This document shows positions 61,385 through 61,916 of a stretch of 61,916 nucleotides of DNA, piece after piece. How positions within the stretch are numbered: the first letter of the stretch is position 1; every line of letters begins with the position of its first letter. The DNA is from Limnobacter sp. CACIAM 66H1 (GTDB lineage: Bacteria > Pseudomonadota > Gammaproteobacteria > Burkholderiales > Burkholderiaceae_B). The notes under the pieces are model-generated. The model ran no database searches. It was not told the origin of the DNA and worked only from the letters and a program-made list of their open reading frames with translations. The position numbers were made by a program, and so were the translations under genes. The stretch is taken from the NCBI RefSeq assembly GCF_001601825.1, contig NZ_LUJK01000015.1, positions 1 to 61,916 on the forward strand, written 5' to 3'.

Positions 61385-61902
61385 ATGGGCATGATTCCAG
61401 AAATTTCAAGTTCAGCTAATGCGGCGAGCGGCGACGGGCAAATCCCAGCGCCGCAAAGCAGTAGATGGGTTTTTCGACGCAACTGTTCGCTTAGTCCCAA
61501 GCAGCTTTGCAGTGGTACCTCAGTTTGTGTGCAATTACTTTGGTAGTTGCAACGGGCTTTTTGCTGGCAGGTTTCTGGATTGTGTTGCCGTTCGCTGGAA
61601 TCGAGTTGTTGTTGGTAGGTACGGCATTTGTAATCTACGCGAGGCATGCGGCTGATTATGAAATGATCGAACTTCAGCCACACCAGCTTATTCTGGTCAT
61701 GGCCGATGGCACCAAACTGACCCAGCTTGAATGGTCACCCCAATGGGCCAAACTAAGCTACAACGGAAAATACAAAGCGCCTCTGTTGTTCAGTCACAAA
61801 GGCCAACAAGTAAAAATAGGCAAATTTATTGCTGAAAAAGACAAGTCAGCGCTGCACCGCGAATTGAAAGCAGCGTTGGCCAGGGCAGCATGTGCGGTAT
61901 AG
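61385..61902 (+). CDS. DUF2244 membrane protein, frame broken near codon 41
   Basis: Two frames together make one DUF2244 protein. From 61385 the first reads RWVFRRNCSLSPKQL and then goes out of frame. A second frame, open from 61507, continues with QWYLSLCAITLVVATGFLL, a second membrane segment, YARHAADYEMIEL and a globular end. One more T in the TTT at 61506-61508 would join them as SPKQLLQWYLSL. The family is typically encoded just upstream of coxB-coxA, which would lie beyond the window. As written the gene is broken; a missing base is the simplest explanation. Confidence 0.75.
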
Positions 61903-61916
61903 GCATGCGGCTTCCA

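Overview
The window looks like chromosome of a betaproteobacterium of the Burkholderiales type; a Limnobacter-like genus is an inference from gene content and moderate GC, not something that can be proved here. Most neighbourhoods are ones known from this order: rsmI divergent from yraN-diaA-dolP, dksA next to a COG0523 GTPase, gpmA-envC-ctpA, grxC-secB-gpsA, trmL-comF, a BioC-like gene followed by a DUF2244 gene, and a type II secretion operon with gspC divergent from gspG. No rRNA, tRNA, CRISPR array, transposase or integrase was seen.

Layout. 1-8.9 kb: the 3' part of a type VI secretion (T6SS) cluster (end of one hcp, a second hcp-like gene, tssE, tssF, tssG, tssH/clpV), running into a caspase-fold peptidase gene and a lipoprotein gene. 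8.9-13.9 kb: a tartrate/D-malate-type dehydrogenase, an Hsp15-like S4 protein, a TlpA-like thioredoxin lipoprotein, dolP, diaA-like, yraN and rsmI. 13.9-15.8 kb: a strange PGLD-repeat protein and a long non-coding region. 15.8-18.3 kb: dksA, CobW-type GTPase and a metallo-beta-lactamase-fold hydrolase. 18.4-33.2 kb: leucine/isovalerate catabolism (liuA alone, then liuB-liuC-liuD-liuE led by a DsbA-fold isomerase), with aceK, a nitroreductase, a Baeyer-Villiger-type monooxygenase and an ExoD-like protein between. 33.3-49.9 kb: a leftward type II secretion (T2SS) operon gspG-H-I-J-K-L-M-N-D-E-F that continues, through overlapping start and stop codons, into two paralogous response regulator/histidine kinase pairs; gspC is divergent. 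49.9-61.9 kb: envelope and housekeeping genes (DUF3108, M15 peptidase, HAD phosphatase, MoeB-like, CtpA, EnvC-like, GpmA, rhodanese, GrxC, SecB, GpsA, TrmL, ComF, BioC-like, DUF2244).

The most unusual signal is non-coding. Three intergenic loci (about 15.14-15.67, 22.79-23.42 and 58.49-59.03 kb) share one composite repeat. Each has a conserved leader, two units of about 124-133 bp that are long nested inverted repeats, and a tail of direct repeats about 42 bp long. The unit ends fall into three different but always complementary pairs (AAAACTTG/CAAGTTTT, AAAACCTG/CAGGTTTT, AAAACCGC/GCGGTTTT). Such covariation means that base pairing, rather than the sequence itself, is being kept. No protein gene explains these loci.

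Three genes (the TlpA-like lipoprotein, aceK and the DUF2244 gene) each need a one-base frame change near the 5' end. Two of these are at A7 tracts. They could be sequence errors, slippage sites or real mutations.
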